Positions 1-34,635 of a DNA stretch of 64,000 bases are shown here, piece by piece (the first letter of the stretch is position 1; each line of letters begins with the position of its first letter). The stretch is from Epinephelus fuscoguttatus (lineage: Eukaryota > Chordata > Actinopteri > Perciformes > Serranidae), in assembly GCF_011397635.1 (NCBI RefSeq), contig NC_064754.1, positions 32,406,543 through 32,470,542 on the forward strand, written 5' to 3'. A model generated the notes under the pieces. It did no database searches. It saw only the letters and a list, made by a program, of their open reading frames with translations, and had not been told where the DNA came from. Both the position numbers and the translations under genes were made by a program.

Positions 1-21584
<21,584 letters not shown>

Positions 21585-22575
21585 CGTCAGCTTGACCTCT
21601 GACGTCTTGTACAGCGAACAGCAAAAGAAGGATTAGCGTATGTCTGCTGTCGGTGCAAAGCTATGGATAACTGCAGCATGGATAATGTGACAAATGGAAG
21701 CTAGAGTATGTGGACAATTGCACTGGTTTTGATATTTTGGGAGAAGGAATGTTGGGATGTTTTGAGTGGCACTGACAGCGACGCTCTCAATGTTGTACAT
21801 ACCCGAGGTGTAATGTATAGGCTACAATATTTAAATACAAGGTTTATCAATTTTCTTACAGATTATTTTATTGGATTGTGTGTGATAAAATGTATTTGTT
21901 ATTTTTTTGGAATGGAAATGTACCTTGGATGATGTCTAATAACGAGAGGACACATTTTTACACTGTGCGCTTAGTCAGTCGGTTTTATTTGAAATTAATT
22001 TAAGCAATGATGATACATTTACAGCTGCAAAATGACTTGAACTTTGTGCCAAGGAATGTATTTACTCAGTGAAAAAACTGAAACAGATTCTCAGGTTTGT
22101 TGTATTTGTTTGATAGATTTAAATATGGCTTAGTACACAACATTACATTTTTATTTATCTCAAGGCTCTTGCTGTTTTTCTTTGATCATGTGCCAGTCTG
22201 TGCACAGCCTTATCTGTCTGTCAGGTAAAAATGTAAATCATTTGGATTAATTATGATGCAACTAATGCAAAATATATTTATTTTCTTCAAGTTTTATGTT
22301 GGATTTATGAGACAATCCCAGTCATATTTGCCGACATATGTAATGCCTTAAATATTGAAGACCTTAAACTGGACCATGTGTTTAATTTATCAGAGTTAAA
22401 CATGCAATGTTTCATGTGACAGTGATTCGTGCAGTGGGATTATCAAGACAGACTCTGTTTTTGTATACTGTGAATACTGCTGGTCCTGTGACGTCAGTGA
22501 CAGTGTTGTTTTCTTGACAAACTTTTCATATGATTTGCAAAAAAACATGAATAAATAATTAAACTTGTTTCAATT
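21585..22575 (+). other. rbm20: rbm20 3' UTR with poly(A) signal
   Basis: Sequence after the TGA is AT-rich and non-coding, with no further splice acceptor needed. A canonical AATAAA at 22550-22555, in GAATAAATAATT, is the best end signal, putting cleavage near 22570-22580. A degraded LINE begins about 110 bp later, which fits the transcript ending here. The end point is inferred. Confidence 0.65.
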
Positions 22576-22684
22576 GGTATTTTTGCTTTTTTCCCTCCCA
22601 AATGAACATCGTGGTGAGTCTGACATACCACACCAAATATGCTGAGGGGTTACTGGGAATGTCACTCCTATTGGTGTTACCCAT

Positions 22685-23345
22685 ACTGCTTTCATCATCT
22701 CAGAATCATTTTAAAGATTAGACCATTTCTCTCCACCAAATATCTGAAACCTGTTTTCCACGCCTTCATAACTACTCGTCTAGACTACTGTAATTCCTCG
22801 CTCTCTGCCATCAGAAAAAAAAAATCCTCTCCCACCCTCGGCTCATCCAAAATTCTGCAGCCAGGATTTTGACACGAGGTAGGAAACATGACCACATTTC
22901 ACCAAACCTGGCTTCCTCACACTGGCTACCTGTTGCTTTTAGAATAGATTTGAGCTATTATTGATTACTTAGAAAGCCCTGAGAGACCTCACTCCAAGTT
23001 ACTTCTGATCTGTTATTGCCTTACGTCCCCTCTTGCATCCTGAGATCCTCAGATATGAGGATATGCCTTTGCCGCCACAGTTACTTGCCTGAGGACATCA
23101 GGGCCACAAACTCTGTCTTTTGAATCAGTTTTTAAAAATTCCTCTTTTTTTAAGTAATTTTACTCAGGTTTTATGACATTTTAAAGTATCTTACCCTGTT
23201 TTTATTATGTGCCTAGTGTTGGGCTCTACATTTCATTCTCTTTGTGTGTTTAAATGTGTTCTGTTTTTATTGTAAAACACTTTAACTGTGTTTTGAAAGG
23301 TGCTATACAAAATAAAGTTTATTATAATTATTATTATTATTATTG
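22685..23345 (+). mobile_element. Degraded L2/CR1-type LINE 3' end
   Basis: The translation LKIRPFLSTKYLKPVFHAF, then TTRLDYCNSSLS, matches the C-terminal reverse-transcriptase region of fish L2/CR1-clade LINEs. Further down in broken frames come LASSHWLPV-like and RDLTPSYF-like pieces. The 3' end GCTATACAAAATAAAGTTTA followed by (TTA)n is the usual L2-type tail. Frameshifts and stops make it non-functional. It sits just beyond the rbm20 poly(A) signal, in the same orientation. Confidence 0.8.
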
Positions 23346-24290
23346 TAAGCAAGTACAGCCTCACAGTACACTACAAACAAGCAATAATTAGCCCACTGAG
23401 AAGATAACCATTCGTAAGATTATCATTTTCATAACACTACAATCAACAGTAATATAACATAAATATTACATCCACTTTTTAACACAATATTCCTCAGATG
23501 CTAGTTCCCAAGGTTCAAACTGAGCTAGGCAAAAAGCTTTTAAATATGCCGCCTCTTCTTGGAATAATTTACAGAAGGACCTGAAATTGTCTGAGGTGAT
23601 AACTACGGGCGATTTTAAGTTAGAATAAGAATACAGAATTAAGAAAATAGCACACTTGGTCAGTGTGATTGCTACTCAAGTTAACAAACAAGCACAACTG
23701 TAGTACACCTCAATATCTGAACTGCTAGTAATAAAAATGGCATTGTGTAAAGTTTATTTATGATTATGATCACTTTTTCTAATGATTTTTTCAGATGGCG
23801 GTGCATGGTTTCCTGTCATAGCATAGTCAAAAAATGAATAAAATGAATAAAAAATTTGATTTTTTTTAATCAATATATTAGGGGGATGTGTCCCCCAAAT
23901 AAATACTGTAATTACTGCCTTACAGTACACCACCCATTCATTTTCTGTACCAGTATATGATGGGACTTGAGTGGGAGTGTTGTAAAGGAGCTCCCCCAAG
24001 TGTTGAGGCAAAAAACATCTGTGTGCTAAAGCTAAATGTGTGGGTCTGAATAGATGTGTAAAACTCAGTTTGGATATTCTTGCTTAGATATTAAATGTTG
24101 ATCCTGTTATATATTTTAATAATTTTATTAAAATGTAGGCTACACTTTCAGTCTGCCTCTGACTCTGCAGGTTTACACATTATTCATAAGTGAATTGTTC
24201 AAGGTGATTAACAAGCCTTGGCTAGAAGAACAGATCATGATCATTTAGACAGTCAATCAATCATTATCATCAATAACATCATCGCCATCA
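23346..24290. other. Intergenic rbm20-pdcd4, no features recognised
   Basis: AT-rich sequence with no recognisable gene. Open frames here are short and unlike known proteins. A TCATCAT-rich stretch near 24260-24300 leads into the pdcd4 promoter region. Confidence 0.7.
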
Positions 24291-24299
24291 TCATTAATT

Positions 24300-24600
24300 G
24301 TAGAGGATGCAATGATGTCCCAAAATAGAGAGCGCTGTTCCGCAGCACCACCGATAGGGGGCAGTACTCTATCAACCACATCAACACACGGAACATGCGA
24401 GAAGGAAAATCCCGTGGTGCGTTCTGATTGGTCCTTTGATTTAAAAACCCCCACGCCTCCAGCCAATCAGACGAGGAAAACACGGACCTACGTGTTGGAG
24501 TTGCTGGGTAGATAATACAAAAACAACAGGGTTAGTGTCACAGTTTGGAGCTTGGACGCAACAGACGGTCAGTGAATTTACTTATTGCGAGTTATTTAAT
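24300..24600 (+). promoter_or_regulatory. pdcd4: Probable pdcd4 promoter and first non-coding exon
   Basis: Two CCAAT boxes in opposite orientation (GATTGG at 24426-24431, CCAATCAG at 24463-24470) lie 30 bp apart, a typical NF-Y promoter arrangement with no TATA box. CpG content rises around here compared with the flanks. The coding exon starts after a CGCAG acceptor (25036), so an untranslated first exon must lie upstream; GACG|GTCAGT near 24568-24574 is a possible donor. The start site is inferred. Confidence 0.55.
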
Positions 24601-25097
24601 CGAAAAGGCGAAAGAGACAGACGTGCATGTTTATATGTCACTGTAATGGAGGATTTAACGGTTTTATCGATGTAGCTAACAGATGTACATCGAGCTAGCG
24701 GACAGTTAGATATTATCTTATGAGCTGTAACAACAGATAACGTTAAGTGTCGAGTCAGTGATAAATATGAACGGCTAAATAAACTGTAAACTGCAGATTA
24801 ATGTACTGTACTGTATATGAGCAGTTATTGTTTTACATGTGCAGTTAGATACAGTGGAGTTAGGTGCGTTGACGCAGCGCTTTATTGTGACAAGCTAACG
24901 CAGCGCTAGCCATTGTTTATCAACACAGTGACTTTGAATGAACAGGGGGGAGGGGAGGCTGTTGCCTTGCAGCATGTCTGGGCATGTTATTAGCTATTGT
25001 CTGCATATTAAATCTGTTTCCTCTTTAACATCGCAGGTATCATTTGACATATATTTGCACGCTGCTCTGCTGCAACATCTTTTTTCTACTGTAAAAC

Positions 25098-28000
25098 ATG
25101 GCAACTGACTGCGAGGCCTGGCTGAATGCAAACCCTGTTGGTAAGTGTGACATCGATTTAAATGTCTCATCCCCTCCTGTGTCTGATGTGGGGCACTGGG
25201 ACTTTTTCATGCGGAAGTGGTTGGTTGCTTTTTTTTCTTGCACTGCTTACAGGGTTAGTGATGCTGAATGTGGCACTGATGTCATTCTGCTGCACATCCT
25301 ACATTTTGTGGGTGACTGCAGATAGACATTGACTATTAATGCAGTCTGACATACAGCATCCTTTCCACAGTCTATTGTATTTGCCCATGGCCCCTGCTGA
25401 CATGTACACAACAGGGACAAATGCATGAATCTGCTGTGCACTTAAAAACTACTTACTCATTGTTTGCCAGCATTAACTCTCCTCCATTTTCCCCTTCAAT
25501 TCCCACAGAGGCAGACGACCTGAGTGACTCCTTTGTATCTGGAGAGGAAGACAACGCAGGATCCGTTGTCAATAAAAACATTAAAAATGAGATCAATGGC
25601 AACTGGCTGACTTCGTCTAGCAACAGCATCCATGAAGCCCGTCTCAAGGCGAAGGCCAAGCGGAGGCTGAGAAAGAACTCCTCCAGGGACTCCGGCAGGG
25701 GAGACTCTCTCAGCGATAATGGGGACGTGGTCAGGGGGACCTCGGTGGCACCCACCAGCCCCAAGAGCAAGCTGCTGGACAGAAAGTCCCGACTGGGCAA
25801 GGGCAGAGGTCTGCCAAAGAAAGGTAAGCAGATTTTAATCAATAAAGAAGTCAGTTATGACAGCATGATGAATGTAAAGTCATCATGCAGCATTTTGACG
25901 CCAAAGAGATCAAATGTCCCACTTTCTCTAGTTTTCCAAGGATAACATTTGCTGGTCATTACCACAGGCGAGTAAAAGTAAATTAAAGCACCTTTGGTGT
26001 TTCAGTGCCCAGGGCTACAAAGAGAAGGCCTTCTTCACAGTGTGACCTACTTGTCATCACCTGTTGGCCCACCATCTAGGAGCCGTAAACCAATTAGCAT
26101 GTAAACAAATGGCTAGGTGATTTTTGAGCAGGTCACATCCATTTAAAAGCATGCACGTTTTTCTTTTCTAACCATCTGCTCAGCCAAGCCTCTCTGTAAA
26201 TTTCCATTAAAGGTTAAATAATTATTTTGACAACATTTGTGTATAGTGTACCAGATGTTGCTTTGGTTAGTGATGGTCTGTATGTCATGCATTAATGCAT
26301 GCATTTATGTTGTTAAAATACCAAAAATTTAAACTTCAAGACAATACTAGTATTAAAAAAAAGTAAAATGGTACACAATATCTGTTTTGATACCAGGGCA
26401 AAAATAAAATAAAGTACTAGCAACACAAAACAACCTGCACACAGTGCTGGCACAGAAAAAGTCTCTGAACACATGCCTCCAGTCATGTTGTGGCAACGCT
26501 GTAACAGCCACAGGTGGAGGACCTGTTGATTTTGTTCCTTTTTTCTTCCCGGCCTCAGGTTCAGTACTGTCAGTATTATTAGATTTCTTAATAATGGTGA
26601 TCATACTATTTATAAACATGTGGTATTGAAAAAGTATTTAGGTATTGATGCTTTTAACAGCCTTACTATACATTGAATGTGATGGGAATATTTCACCTTT
26701 CAGTATGCCATGTGTGCCAATGAGACAGTTGGCTGTAAAGTTATTTTGAAAAGGTTTATGGAGCATGTGTTTGCCCTGTGTGTGAAATGTGTTATCTGTT
26801 TCTGTGTTACTGAAGGGCACAGTCACAGCTGTAACTGTGTACTTTATTGTTGTGTGTGACCGTACTGATAACAGCATTAGGCACTCAGCTGATGTTGCAT
26901 AATGGCTTTACTTCTTTTATCCAATCTGTATATCAAACCAAAGATAGCTCCCCTGACCGGCCCTCTCCTTGCCCCTAACTGTGTTTTAAAAGTGACACTG
27001 ACACATTACGGTTGTATAAGTAGATCAGAATTTAGCAAGGGTCAACATCTTCTCTCTTTCGCTGTGGGTCTTTATTCAGTGATGCAAGCATTCAGTGGCT
27101 GCTTCCATGTCCCAGTAGACTGCAGTACAGTTGAGCCACTTTGCTCTACCCATGGGCAGTGGAACTGGAGCAACTGTACTTTCTCCTGGCACAATGTCTG
27201 TCTGGTTGTTTTTTTTGGTTGCGTAACAACTGTCATGCCAGTGGGGCCCTGTTATTTGAATTCCTCTGCATTAAAAGTTCATGTACTGCATTTCTGAAAG
27301 ACAAATGCAGTGAATGTGCAGAATCTCTGGTGAGATCAAACTACCGTCCACCATGTTTTTAATGTCAAAGTGGAACTGTTCTGCTCAAACAATGTGGACT
27401 GTGCTAAATATAGTTCATATGCCACATTCTGGGTGGGACTAATGGAGGTTTTAGAGCATGACACACAAGCTGCTTGGTATTGGGCTTCTTAAACTTGTAC
27501 AATCCGTTAGTGCTGACCTCAGACCCAGCAGATGGTTGTTTGTGTAACATGTACAAAGGCGTCACCTCCCCAGATACGGGGATTATATCACAGCATGTGC
27601 CTGGGTTAGAAAATGTAGCATGGTTATCAGGACAGATAACACACCCAGATAATGAACCATATAACATGAGTATCATTCTATTCAGACCTGCTATCAGCAT
27701 GCATCTTTAGTGACCACAAATGGACTGTTCGAAGTCTGCCTCAGCTCTAGGCCTTGCATCTTGAGTGAGATCTTATGATCAGATCTCACTTCCCCGCTCT
27801 GTATGCAAATAAACACATGCATCATTTCTGTTTATAAGACCAAATATGTTGTTGTTTTTAACCAGCAGCAGGGTTGTCATGCTATGCACACGCTAAAGCA
27901 CCAATTCATTTGTTTGCCTCGAAGGGACGGACAGTGGGAGATTATAGATTGCTCTGTGGAATTTTTGTAAAGTTAGAAAGATAGTCTCAGATTCGAACAT

Positions 28001-31000
28001 CCCAGATCAGTAACAGAAAAGCTAAACATTTTAACTAAGTCGAGCTATCCTCCAAGCTGGGGAAACAATATTGGTCTCTATATGCCGCTGGCTGTGAGAC
28101 TGTCTACAAATTACAACACCGAAAGAGATACTTAAGGAAATTTTCTGTAACTTCACTTTATTATCATCATCTTAGAAGCTATTGCGAATCACCTCTTGGT
28201 GAGTAAAGGCCCAGACACATCAACCGACATCAAAAAACTAGTGGTGAGGAAGACTGACTGTTGTATCGCCTCAAGTAAGTTGCACTGAACACAGTCATTC
28301 TGCATATGCTCTGAACCTGTTCATTCTGTGCCTCTATGACAGGAAATGGCTCTCTATATTAGCAGGCCTCAGTAGTCTGTAGTCGTCATTCAGAAAGGGA
28401 AACAGAGGGACAGAGAGGAAGGATTCAAGATGCTAGTTAGCCAGTTAGCACATAAAATGTAAGAATGTAGTATATTTACTGTGTGTTAGCGAACAATAAC
28501 ACAAACCCTTACGAACTATTTCTGCTAAAGAGCTCAATGGCTAAACAAGTAATATTACCTAATATAACAAGTATGTTTAGATCTCATGCCCTCTTGACAT
28601 AAGCTGTTTTGTTTGCTTTCTTCACTTTTGTTTCCCCTCTCGTGCACAGAGCGGAACTGCTGGTGAGAGAAATTTTTCTCGCCAATGTCCTCTGCTGTCT
28701 CTAATGCCAATGCGACATGCTGAATCAGCTAAAAAACAAGCGACGGGCAAACTAGTGCCAACGGCCCAGGATGCGCTGGCGACATATGCTCACCAATAGC
28801 CCTACATTCACCAATGGCTTACTATTACCTGGGTGTGTCAGGGCCCTAACACACACTCTGAGGATGTCAGACTAGTATGCAGTCCTTCAGTGTGGCCCTG
28901 GACACATTTTGGTACACACTGCTGACAGCAATATAACCAGTGGGGCTCTGAGCCTGTCACAATATGGGGGTGGTCAGGCTCCAAATGAGCAGATTCTGAA
29001 AATTTGTCTGTAACTAGCGCCTTCCAGTGACTGTCTGACCCTAAGCTACTCTTAAAATTTACCTGACAAATGTTTCAAAAACACATGAGATTTAAGATGT
29101 TTCCCTGCAGTACCTCAGCGCCACCTCTCTGTTTCTTCGTCCCAATATTTGGAGACATGACATCATGCTCTGTAACCCTCACCACCCCACCTTCTTATTA
29201 TGTCTGCTTAGGACAGGCTTTGAAGGGGTTTCCAAGAGTTATCTTTCAGGGACATCATGTTCTGAGACCCTAATCTTCCCAAAAGCTGCAGCTTAACTTT
29301 TATCCATAGTAACCATGAATTGGGAAAACTCACGTTTCAGGTAACCAAGATATGTGACACTGAATCTTTTAAGAAGGACACTGCTCATGGCTTTGCTTTT
29401 TTTTTTGTAATACACCATATTGCCTCAAAATGGTGTCAGATGTCACATCTAACATTGTCACTGATCTTTGTCCGCAGGTGGGGCTGGAGGAAAAGGTGTG
29501 TGGGGCAGATCTGGTGAAGTTTATGAACTGGAGGAGGTAGATCAGAAAGACCCCAACTATGACGAAGCTCAGGTACTGATTGTGGTGTAGATATTCTTTA
29601 CATTTTCATTATAAATGTCATGTTTGGAACATCATGATCACTTGTAAAAACTCTTGTGATCCAATGCACAGCCTGAACCTCAAATGTGTAATTTTTGTTA
29701 AGACATAACATGAGCAGCATTTATGGCAGCTCATCCCTACTTAATCTCTGAAACACCTGGAATATGACTGTTTTTTTTAAAGGAAAACTGTGTGTATGAG
29801 ACTGTGGTTCCTCCGCTGGATGAGAGGGACTTTGAGAAGACAGTCACCCCCATAGTACAAGAGTACTTTGAACACGGAGACACAAATGAAGTAGCGGTAA
29901 GTGAGCAGGAAACAACCTGAGTGTCAATAAACATGTACTTATGTGTAACAGAAGCAGAAATCTACATAGAGTAACTAAAACAAATTGAAAGACATGAGCA
30001 CAACCATAAAGCCAAGTTAACGTCTGTCTCCACATCCAGGAGCTGCTTGCCGAACTGAACCTGGGACCAATGCGGAGCGAGGTGCCCTCGCTGGCTGTGT
30101 CGCTGGCCCTGGAGGCCAAAGCCAGCCACCGGGAGCTCACTTCCAGGCTGCTGGCTGACCTGTGTGGGCCCGTGCTGTCCCACAGTGACATGGAAAACTC
30201 CTTCGACAAACTGCTTCAAGAGCTGCCCGATCTGGTCCTGGATACACCCGGAGCCCCGCAGGTGAGTCTCCTTAGGGTCTAGAGGTCAATTAGCCACTTA
30301 ATTTTTAAATTACTTTAAATTTCTGTGAATTCAGGGTGAGTATTAAATTAAAAATCCAAACTGACCTTTTATTTTTCTGTTGTAGCATAAAAGGAACTTC
30401 AACTGCATTTTATTGTGCAACCTCGTGTTGTATAGCAACAATAGGTCAACCTTGAACCTGACATCTGCCAGTCCAATAACCGCAAACACACACAACTTGC
30501 CGGACTCGTTAGCTGAAAGTATGTTTATAGCTCAAGGTGGCGTGTTTGAGTTTGTACACAGTCTGTGGTGGAGCGGAGGGAAACAACACTGTGGGTTGAT
30601 GTTTTCCTGTGTATGAGAGTTAGCGTGTGCGCGCGCATGTGTTTGAGCTCTTTCCTTTTCAGCCTGTACAGACATGAGATTTCTGTCCATTGTCTGTGCT
30701 TGCAAAATGCAAGCTCAGCAAAGGACGCTCAAAGGGTCATTGGTCGTCCTCCCCCCCCCCCCCACACCCCTCCTGTCGCTGTCTCAATGGGGCTCACTAG
30801 TCATTTCTGTCCCACTCTCACAGTTCTCTGTGGGTTTAAAGGGACATTATGAGTCTGCCCTGCCCCCCACCTCCTTCCCTTCACCCCTTTCACTCTCGCT
30901 TTCTCAGTTTCTCACAAACACACACACACAAACACACAGAGTGCACACTCCTCTCTTTCTCCTCTCCTGCCTGCCAGTGTAGCCACAGCCATGGGTCAAA

Positions 31001-34000
31001 TGAGACGGAGCTGCCTCTTGTCTGAACGGGAACAATGATCGGTGATGAGCGCAGGCTTTGTCGAGGCCAGAAGAGCAAAGCCAGCTCTTTCGTTCCCCTC
31101 AATCATGTGCTCATAATACTGTAAACAAACACATGCCTCTGAGGCCGCTGCCAGTCATCTGTCATGTCAGTGGTTTTGTGGGGCCTCCACTTCTTCAGAC
31201 TGAAAGTATTTTGTACTTGTGACCCAGTAATGTGTAACAGCATTGTTTGTTTTGCTTGGAAATATTCTTGGACTGAGAGGAGAGGATTAAATGAGTTAAA
31301 TCTTTATATCATCATGCAACAAAACTGTTTTCTGTTCACTGTAGCAAGAGGACACTGTTCCTAATAAGAAAAATTGCATCACTGATTTTTAAATACAACT
31401 AATGCCTGTAAAAAAAATAAATAAATAAAAAAAAAAGAGTCATACGAATGCCAGCATGTTTCTGAACAAATGTTCATTGCTCACTGCATTCTTCAAATGT
31501 CCCTGCACAGAAATGCTAGGTGTTTTGAATCATCCATGAACATGAGATCCTTGACTCTAGCTACAGTCTACATCTATCACCTTTTGACTTGCTTATATTA
31601 AACAAGAGGGACCTGTTTAATGATGAGTCAGCACAATAACAAGCACCTTTCACATTGTAATTTGTTGTGGTCTATTTACATTTTCCCTCTCTTTTGTGTT
31701 CATTTTCTAGTTGGTGGGCCAGTTCATTGCACGCGCTGTGAGTGACCAAATATTGTCCAAGAGCTACATCGATGGCTACAAAGGCAAAGTTGACTGTCCG
31801 TACACAAGGTATGTGTTGGCTGAGCTCTGCTGGTGTTGTGATGTTAGTTTTTATGTTATGAAAAATCCTTAGAGATTATGTCAGGGTTTTAAGTGTTTGT
31901 CTGAGATTACAGTGAATCCCTCAAGATAAGAGGGCATTCTCTTAAAATCATACAGAATGTGTGTCCATATAATATCCACCATTATGATTATAGCATAGAG
32001 TGGTCACTGCAGGAAGAAAAATTAAGACAGTTCAGTAAGTAAAACACTTCACAAGATCTCTCAAAACATTTCTCACTCTCAAACATTACACGCAACTTTT
32101 GATAAAGGTGCTCTGTGTCAATGCCACAGCACCCACAAAGCAGGTGTAGCAAACATGTGAAACACTTGTTTATTAGAGGAGATGTAGAGTGATCTCTTGC
32201 AAGAATGAGAGATGGAGCAGTGATGAATGTAGGAGTGAAGGAGAGTGTTGCAGTGTGACAACTTTGGCCCACAAACCTTTTTAATCTTCAGAGCGTCACT
32301 AGACCGGGCGGCGGTGCTGCTGAAGATGAGCATGGGTGGCCTACGCATAGACAACCAGTGGGGGACAGGCGGGGGCCAGAGACCAGTCATACAGCTCATC
32401 AAAGAGGTAGGTTACATAGCACAGACTCGAGAAGGCACTGGTGGTAGAGCTGTTCTTTAGGAGCCATTGTACCTTATGTATTTTTGTTTTTTATTTCACC
32501 TTTTCAATTAAAATTCATCAGATTTTTGTGTGTAATTTCTGCATTTTGTGTTGCGAAGCTTTATCTGGTTCAGTAAATGTACAACCCTGAAAATGGCCTT
32601 GCAGACAAGAAAGAAGAATTTTGATGTCTGGAAAATAAACAATATCTGGTCTTTTTCTTAAATGCTAGAGAACAGACAGCACTACATGAAGCTTTTTTTA
32701 ATGGTATCAATGTATCTGGCTCACTGTTGTTTGAGAAAGGTGGATTTCCAAGGATAATTTGAGTGATACCCTAATTCATAAACATCTAGTTGTAATTACC
32801 ACGTCTCTTCCTGTGAGCCTCCTGGCCATTTAGAGACGCATAACCATGGTAGCCCATGTCAAACTCAGCAGCTCAGTCTGTTTCACAAAGAAATTAAAAA
32901 GTTTTACTCGATTAACACATCTAGCGCACACTGTAAATGCGTTTTCACCGAGAACAACTGATTGACTGTGACGTTATTCCGTACACAGTATAATACAAGA
33001 ATTTTGTCTTATTTGAGGTCAGCTTTGGCAAGTGTGCACAACTTAAACTTAAGCATTATTAGCTGCCTTGGTCACTGTCTGCCATTGTCTGTTATACTCG
33101 TTGTCATCATTACTACTTTGCATTAAGAGATGTTTTCTCTGTCCTGCCAGATGAACCTGCTGCTGAAGGAGTACATCCTATCTGGAGACACCAAGGAGGC
33201 TGAGAGGTGCCTGAGGGATCTGGAGGTTCCTCATTTTCACCATGAGTTTGTCTATGAGGTAAACATTGTCTTTTAGTTAAAAGCAAAAGGCCCAAACTCA
33301 GTGTGTCCTTAAAGCATCACAACTCCTTCAGCTGAGGCAGAAAGAGCATATTTATTCTAAACTAGAACAGTGTAGTGTTCAGATGATGGACACTCCCATT
33401 ATTATTTGGAGCATCTTATTTTCATCTCTATTTTTAATCCCCATTGAGTGTAGATTGCACTGCAGTAAGTGTGTGTCATAGTACTTATACCAGGCTGTGC
33501 ATATTTAAATGTCCTTCAGGCAATAGTGATGGTGTTGGAGTCCAAAGGAGAGAAAACACTGAAAATGGTTCTGCAGCTTCTCAGGTCGCTCTCTGCCTCC
33601 TCTGTCATCACTGTGGACCAAATGAGAAGGGTGAGGTGCCACCTGGTGTTTGAATCATGCACTGCACATAATTATTTCACCAAGCAGCAGCTTATTTATT
33701 TGCTTGCCTTAAGATGATGGTGTTTTATATGTATTTAATCATTTTATTTCTCTCATAGGGCTATGAAAGAGTTTATATGGACATTGCTGAAATCAACATT
33801 GATGTCCCTCGTGCATACTTCATCCTGGAGCAATATGTTGACAAGAGCTTCAGTATGGGAATCATTGATGTAAAGCTAAGAGATCTTTGTCCCTGTCGGT
33901 AAGTGCACACACCTTACACTCATCTCTGAAGATGTGTTTTGTTTTTGTTGTTACCGGATGTTAATATGTTCTTTCTCTTGTCAGAGGCCGTAAGAGATTT

Positions 34001-34045
34001 GTCAGCGAGGGAGACGGTGGTGTTGTCAAGCTTGAAAGTTACTGA
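25098..34045 (+). CDS. pdcd4: Programmed cell death protein 4
   Basis: PDCD4 binds eIF4A through two MA3 domains, blocks its helicase activity and so inhibits cap-dependent translation; it is a tumour suppressor in mammals. Coding exons: 25098-25140, 25509-25823, 29478-29572, 29783-29896, 30040-30261, 31711-31808, 32292-32406, 33151-33258, 33520-33630, 33759-33898, 33985-34045. All phases agree, giving 473 residues (human 469). The N-terminal basic region contains AKRRLRKNSSRDSGRGDS, with the beta-TrCP degron DSGRGDS at about residues 75-81. MA3-1 spans about 165-288 (EYFEHGDTNEVAELL at its start) and MA3-2 about 330-453 (LKEYILSGDTKEAERCLRDL). The C-terminal RGRKRFVS keeps the RxRxxS kinase site known in the human protein. 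The start is the first ATG of the first coding exon (exon from 25037). Teleosts can have two pdcd4 copies; I cannot say which this is. Confidence 0.96.
25824..29477 (+). other. Long pdcd4 intron (3.65 kb)
   Basis: Intron between the degron exon (donor GTAAGC) and the GGAGGKGVWG exon (acceptor GTCCGCAG). A MITE-like element occupies 28204-28848. The remaining open frames show no family resemblance. Confidence 0.8.
28204..28848. mobile_element. MITE-like element with GGCCC-type TIRs
   Basis: The left end TAAAGGCCCAGACACATCAA and the reverse complement of the right end (TAGGGCCCTGACACACC) form an imperfect inverted repeat of about 17 bp. The interior has no long open frame. No clear target duplication was found, so the boundaries are approximate and the family is not assigned. 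Confidence 0.5.
30262..31710 (+). other. pdcd4 intron within the MA3-1 coding region
   Basis: Intron of 1449 bp with a C-run (about 30751-30763) and an (AC)n stretch near 30916. No coding content was recognised. Confidence 0.75.
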
Positions 34046-34259
34046 AGAGCCCTTTTTATGTGCCAGATTTCCCGAAGAGGATAAAGCTACTTTTTTACTT
34101 GCATATTTTTCAAAATAGTTGGGTACAATTTTTTTCCCTTCTAACAGTCAAAAGAATGTAAAGTGAGGTGGGGGTTAAAAAAACAAAAACAACAACTGCA
34201 CTTTTGACTGAAACTGAAGTAGATCACTTTCTCCAAGGTGTTTCGATATAAACATTTAC

Positions 34260-34267
34260 ATAAGCTA
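34260..34267 (+). promoter_or_regulatory. pdcd4: miR-21 8-mer seed match in pdcd4 3' UTR
   Basis: ATAAGCTA is the exact complement of miR-21 positions 2-8 plus the terminal A. It starts 215 bases after the stop codon. Human PDCD4 is a classic miR-21 target with a single site at a similar distance into its 3' UTR (established knowledge), so this is very probably the orthologous site. Confidence 0.8.
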
Positions 34268-34629
34268 ACCCTTAAAGTGCCACACCTCGCAGTGTCAGTC
34301 ATTCCATGTTGTTTTGTACAGTATTTTCTTGATTTCACTGCCACTCCTTTTGTGTTTTGTAGAAAGCAGTGTTTGTACAGAGATGACTGGTTTGTGTCAA
34401 AAGCTTTATAAAGGGGTATTAAAAAAAAAATAAAGAAAGGGGAGCACGTTGGTTAAATGCAATATTGGCTCCCTAACTAGCTGCTGTTTCTATGCTGTGC
34501 TTGACTTTTGTTTTCTTCTTTTTACCCTTTAAGTTACACAAAGATGTCATTACTGAAGGTATCAAGACACGAGGACAGTGCAAAGACAAATACCAAGTTG
34601 GGTAACTTAACAAAATGGTGTTTAGAGTG

Positions 34630-34635
34630 TTTATT
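34630..34635 (-). promoter_or_regulatory. bbip1: Candidate bbip1 poly(A) signal
   Basis: TTTATT on the + strand reads AATAAA on the - strand, about 530 bp past the bbip1 stop. It is the nearest canonical signal I found downstream of bbip1, and it falls inside the long form of the pdcd4 3' UTR. Confidence 0.45.

Noticed and set aside
22639..22872. Open frame with LDYCNSSLS
   Set aside because: Recognisable as a decayed LINE reverse-transcriptase end, not a host gene.
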